Shown here: positions 5,861 through 8,375 of the stretch, piece by piece | How the letters are laid out: the number at the start of each line of letters is the position of its first letter | Position numbering within the stretch: the first letter of the stretch is position 1 | Assembly (NCBI GenBank): GCA_947456005.1 | Contig: CANGRP010000109.1 | Span: 1-8,375 of the forward strand | Direction: 5' to 3' | Length of the DNA stretch: 8,375 nucleotides | From: Caulobacteraceae bacterium | GTDB lineage: Bacteria > Pseudomonadota > Alphaproteobacteria > Caulobacterales > Caulobacteraceae | Made by a program: the position numbers and the translations under genes | The notes under the pieces: generated by a model | What the model was told of the DNA's origin: nothing | Database searches by the model: none | Seen by the model: only the letters and a program-made list of their open reading frames with translations

Positions 5861-6967
5861 TCATCCGTCTTCCGTGTAACAGAGCACGGCGAGGCCGGAC
5901 AGGAGGGCGAGAAGGGGAGGCGCCCAGGCGCCGAGCAGGGGGGGGATGATGTCCGCTGACGCGAGCGCTCCCGTCATCTGGTTGAAGAAGAAGACCAGGA
6001 AGCCGATGGCCGTTCCCGCCCCGACCGCGAGGGCGAGGCCGCCCTGGCGCGCAAGCCGCAGGGAAGACGCCGCGGCGAGGACGGCCATGGCGGAAAACAG
6101 GATGGGCGTGGCCATGAGCTGGTGCAGCCGAAGCTGGAAGGTGCGCGCGCTGAAGCCCGCCAGCTCCGTCTGGCGGATGGCGGCGGGCAGGCTCCAGAAG
6201 GTCACGGCCTCAGGTGAGGCGAACCTGTCAATCGCCCCGTCTGCTGTCAGCGTGGAGCGGATGGACAACGAATCGGAACGGACGGCGCTCTGCCCGGCCG
6301 CCGCCTCGCGCACATCCCTGAGATTCCAGAGCCCGCCGCGAAGGACGGCTTCGGCGGCTTCGATCCGGCGCCGGAACTGAAGCCGCCCCTCCGAATCTTT
6401 CTGGTAGACGAAGAGGGACACGGCCCTCAGGCGGATGGCGTTGTCCTGCACGTCGCGGGACTTGGCGTGAATGACGATCAGGCCGCGGTCATCCCCCTGA
6501 CGCAGCCAGACCTCCTTTGGCGCGTCCGCCAGATAGGACTGCATCAGCCGGGCCCGGTCGACTTCGAAGCGGGCCGTGAGACTGGCCGCGAGGGGATTCA
6601 GGACCGTCACCACGAAGACCCCCGCCGTGAAGGCCAGAACAGCGGAGGGCGCGATGAACCGCCAGGCCGAGACGCCGGCCGCCCTCATGGCTGTCAGCTC
6701 GCTTGACCGGTTCAGGCTCACATAGGCGGCGATCCCGCCGAAGAGGAAAACGAAGGGCGAGAGCAGGAGGATCAGGCTCGGCGAGCGCAGCAGGGTGAGC
6801 CACAGGATATCGCTGACCGCAGCATCCGTGCGCACCCCTACGGACCGGGACAGTTCCTCGAATTGAATCAGAAGGATAACGGCTGAAATGACAGCGAAGG
6901 CGCCCCCGACGGCGCGCGCCGCGCCTCGCAGCAGGTAGAGGTCGAGTATGCTGAAGATCCGGGTCAT
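5861..6967 (-). CDS. lptG: LPS export ABC transporter permease LptG
   Basis: LptG pairs with LptF in the inner membrane and, driven by LptB, extracts LPS and hands it to LptC/LptA. The product has 368 residues, typical for the family. Membrane segments are visible at about 13-36, 55-84 and 104-128, then a periplasmic beta-jellyroll (about 135-265), then helices at about 281-303, 309-330 and 340-363. The cytoplasmic coupling helix that docks on LptB is probably ELTAMRAAGVSAWR (90-103). The ATG at 6967 overlaps the lptF stop as ATGA and has a strong GGAGG 7 nt upstream. A longer reading from 7111 would run far into lptF with a Gly/Pro-rich, non-family extension, so I reject it. The stop TGA is 52 nt before the chosen lptD start. 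A C8 run on the coding strand encodes IIPPL. Confidence 0.96.
   Translation of the reverse strand: MTRIFSILDLYLLRGAARAVGGAFAVISAVILLIQFEELSRSVGVRTDAAVSDILWLTLLRSPSLILLLSPFVFLFGGIAAYVSLNRSSELTAMRAAGVSAWRFIAPSAVLAFTAGVFVVTVLNPLAASLTARFEVDRARLMQSYLADAPKEVWLRQGDDRGLIVIHAKSRDVQDNAIRLRAVSLFVYQKDSEGRLQFRRRIEAAEAVLRGGLWNLRDVREAAAGQSAVRSDSLSIRSTLTADGAIDRFASPEAVTFWSLPAAIRQTELAGFSARTFQLRLHQLMATPILFSAMAVLAAASSLRLARQGGLALAVGAGTAIGFLVFFFNQMTGALASADIIPPLLGAWAPPLLALLSGLAVLCYTEDG
5938..5945 (-). repeat. C8 homopolymer (coding strand) inside lptG
   Basis: Eight G on the plus strand read as eight C in codons ATC CCC CCC CTG of lptG (I341-L344), at the start of the last membrane helix. The frame is intact. It is the second longest homopolymer I noticed in the window and a possible slippage or sequencing-error site. 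Confidence 0.75.
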
Positions 6968-8112
6968 GCGGCCGCCTCCGCCTCCGCCTGCGGGCTGCGG
7001 ACACGGCGGGTGGTCAGGGAGATAAACCGGGACGGCCGTTGCCGGAAGACGGCGCGGAGGGCCCAGCCCAGGACCAGAAGCGGTATCATGTACTGAAGAA
7101 GATTGAGCCAAACTGTCGATTCAGATGCAGAAACAGCAATGAATCCAAGTATACGCGTCACGGCGGCGACACCGCCGGCGATGGCGATCCGGCGACCGTA
7201 CCCGAGGCGGGAGAAGGCGCCGCCCACGATCGCCCAGACCGCCAGCCCCATAAAGGTCAGGTTGTAAAGCGGGGTCGCCAGGCGGGCGTGGCCTTCCGCG
7301 AGAAGCTTCAGGTGATTTCGCTTCTCCCAGTCCTGGGTGAGGTCAGCGAACAAAAGTTCATGCAGGAACCGGTCCGACGGCTTGTAGTGGATTCGCTCCT
7401 CGGAGCGGATAAATTCATTAAGTTCAAATGGATAATCCTCAAAACTGAGGTAATTCAGGACACCCTCCGGGGAGAGCTCCTGGGTGGATCCCCGGAAGAG
7501 GCGAAGGATCGGGGCCCCGTCCTTCATCACCAGCCGGCCGGTGTCCGCCGTGTAGGTGGTGGCGCCGCCGTCATCCTTCGCCCGGTGGATAAACAGGTTC
7601 CGGATCTCGCCGTCGCGGTCGATTGACTGGGCGTAGACCGTCAGTCCCGGAGCGGGCTGGGTGAACTCGCCCTCCCGGATCAGGGCGGAGACCAGGTTGG
7701 TGCGCACCTCGAACAGCACTTCGCGCATGGCCCGGTGGGAGGCGGGCTGGATCCAGAGGTTGATGACGAGGGACAGGAGGGTCAGGACGGCCGCCAGCCG
7801 GAAGGCGGGAGCGATCACTCGCCATCGGCTCATCCCGCCGGCGAAACAGACAACGAGTTCCTGGTCTGTCTGAAGCCGGTTGAGGGTGATCAGGGCCGCG
7901 ACGAAGAGACTCACCGGCAGCACCATGTTGATGAGCTGGGGCATGGCCAGGGCCGTGGCCTTCAGAAAGACCAGGGCGTTCTGTCCGCCCGCGACGATCA
8001 GGTCGAGCTGGGTGAGGGAGGTGGAAAGGAGGGCAAGGCCGGTGGCGGCCGCCACCGCCCAGAGGGTGGGCGCAACAAGCTGGCGCAGGAGGTAGCGGTC
8101 GATCAGGCGCAT
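6964..8112 (-). CDS. lptF: LPS export ABC transporter permease LptF
   Basis: LptF is the partner of LptG in the LptB2FG transporter. The product has 382 residues, slightly longer than E. coli LptF. It starts MRLIDRYLLRQLVAPTLW, typical of the family. Membrane segments are at about 12-34, 52-78 and 100-121; the periplasmic jellyroll spans about 135-265; further helices are at about 279-301, 308-330 and 335-356. The probable LptB coupling helix is QELVVCFAGGMSRWRV (84-99). The cytoplasmic tail ends in AEAEAAA, encoded by GCGGAG repeats that also form the lptG ribosome binding site. The ATG at 8112 has no clear Shine-Dalgarno; the upstream sequence is GGGATCGATATTTCGTC. Two internal stretches (7084-7155 and 7411-7455) use mainly A/T-ending codons, unlike the rest of the gene, while the protein stays family-like. 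It is first in the cluster and divergent from pepA. Confidence 0.95.
   Translation of the reverse strand: MRLIDRYLLRQLVAPTLWAVAAATGLALLSTSLTQLDLIVAGGQNALVFLKATALAMPQLINMVLPVSLFVAALITLNRLQTDQELVVCFAGGMSRWRVIAPAFRLAAVLTLLSLVINLWIQPASHRAMREVLFEVRTNLVSALIREGEFTQPAPGLTVYAQSIDRDGEIRNLFIHRAKDDGGATTYTADTGRLVMKDGAPILRLFRGSTQELSPEGVLNYLSFEDYPFELNEFIRSEERIHYKPSDRFLHELLFADLTQDWEKRNHLKLLAEGHARLATPLYNLTFMGLAVWAIVGGAFSRLGYGRRIAIAGGVAAVTRILGFIAVSASESTVWLNLLQYMIPLLVLGWALRAVFRQRPSRFISLTTRRVRSPQAEAEAAA
6975..6985 (-). promoter_or_regulatory. Tandem Shine-Dalgarno for lptG within the lptF tail
   Basis: On the minus strand two GGAGG cores (6985-6981 and 6979-6975) repeat with a 6-nt period; the nearer one is 7 nt from the lptG ATG. 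The same bases encode the AEAEA end of LptF. This is an unusually strong initiation site for the window, where pdxA, rsmA and lptF have weak ones, and it supports the 6967 start of lptG. Confidence 0.75.
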
Positions 8113-8245
8113 GACGAAATATCGATCCCAGCTGGCGATTTGCCGCGCCTGAAGCTCCAGCCTGTTCTAATCATGACCCGCACCAGGGACGCAACCGCCG
8201 TGGATGTCGCCCAGGCGGCGGCCCGGCGAATGGAAGTGGAGAACC
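8113..8245. promoter_or_regulatory. Divergent intergenic region between lptF and pepA
   Basis: This 133-nt region must hold the promoters of both the leftward cluster and the rightward pepA unless they lie within the neighbouring genes. A rightward -10-like TCTAAT (8166-8171) matches the sigma-70 consensus at 5 of 6 bases, but the nearest TTG (TTGCCG at 8140-8145) is 20 nt away, too far for a standard spacing. Leftward, TTGCGT (8194-8189) with GATTAG (8172-8167) at 16 nt is a weak candidate. No strong inverted repeat is visible. The promoter role is inferred from gene orientation. Confidence 0.4.
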
Positions 8246-8375
8246 ATGCAGATCGAATTCTTTTCGCCCGACGCCGGACTGGCCCCCAGGACGGTCCTGG
8301 CCATCGCCGTTCCTGAAGGTGAGGCGTCCAGCGTCAACGGCGGCGCCTTCGCCGCGGCTGTGGCGGCGGGCCGCG
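8246..8375 (+). CDS. pepA: Probable leucyl aminopeptidase PepA, N-terminus only
   Basis: The first 43 codons of a rightward gene are present: ATG at 8246 with a clear GGAG 4 nt upstream, and a protein beginning MQIEFFSPD, a hydrophobic strand RTVLAIAVPEGE, then an Ala/Gly-rich stretch. This fits the poorly conserved N-terminal macro-like domain of M17 leucyl aminopeptidases, cytosolic metallopeptidases that remove N-terminal residues from peptides. The catalytic domain and metal-binding motifs lie beyond the edge, so identity rests on the N-terminal pattern plus context: in several alphaproteobacteria pepA is divergent to lptF. That a real gene starts here is well supported by the start, the ribosome binding site and the G/C-ending codons; the product name is less sure. 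It could be another conserved protein beginning with a similar fold. Confidence 0.6.
   Translation, partial: MQIEFFSPDAGLAPRTVLAIAVPEGEASSVNGGAFAAAVAAGR

Noticed and set aside
5182..5949. A 255-codon plus-strand open frame opposite lptD
   Set aside because: It is antisense to a certain gene, Gly/Asp/Arg-rich, with no recognisable domain.
6968..7111. A 48-residue N-terminal extension of LptG
   Set aside because: It would overlap lptF by about 148 nt, is Pro/Gly-rich and unlike the family; the ATG at 6967 has a strong ribosome binding site and the usual N-terminus.
1..8375. Mobile elements, CRISPR arrays, tRNA or rRNA genes, defence or biosynthetic clusters
   Set aside because: I saw no direct repeats with spacers, transposase or integrase motifs, clover-leaf sequences or unexplained protein-coding gene; nearly all coding space is taken by conserved housekeeping and envelope genes.

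Overview
The window is GC-rich, gene-dense DNA from a Gram-negative bacterium. The likeliest source is an alphaproteobacterium, possibly of the Caulobacterales. The basis is the protein sequences, the G/C-ending codon use, and the gene order lptF-lptG-lptD-surA-pdxA-rsmA with a divergent pepA. No 16S, tRNA or other phylogenetic marker is present, so family-level placement is an inference.

Layout, read right to left because nearly everything is on the minus strand. A divergent intergenic region (8113-8245) separates a truncated plus-strand pepA (leucyl aminopeptidase, running off the right edge) from the minus-strand cluster. The first block is lptF, lptG and lptD, tightly packed: a 4-nt ATGA overlap, then a lptD start placed within about 50 nt of the lptG stop. 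Next is a 195-nt gap holding two inverted repeats. The second block is surA, pdxA and rsmA, also tightly packed: an 11-nt gap, then a 4-nt TTGA overlap. After a 99-nt spacer with one clear hairpin comes the start of a small Ala/Pro/Glu-rich lipoprotein gene, cut off by the left edge.

How the genes fit together. LptF and LptG are the inner-membrane permease pair that, with the LptB ATPase (not in this window), extracts LPS and pushes it onto the Lpt bridge. LptD is the outer-membrane barrel that delivers LPS to the cell surface. SurA is the periplasmic chaperone for outer-membrane barrels such as LptD. PdxA makes a vitamin B6 precursor and RsmA dimethylates 16S rRNA; both are linked to lptD-surA in many proteobacteria, including E. 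coli, without an obvious biochemical reason.

I see no mobile element, CRISPR array, tRNA, rRNA, phage gene or defence system, and no new multi-gene system. The unexplained signals are fine-scale: an 18-nt perfect palindrome one base before the TTG start of rsmA, islands of A/T-ending codons in lptF and lptG, a G9 tract in a conserved part of pdxA, a tandem Shine-Dalgarno encoded by the LptF tail, and a structured lptD-surA spacer.
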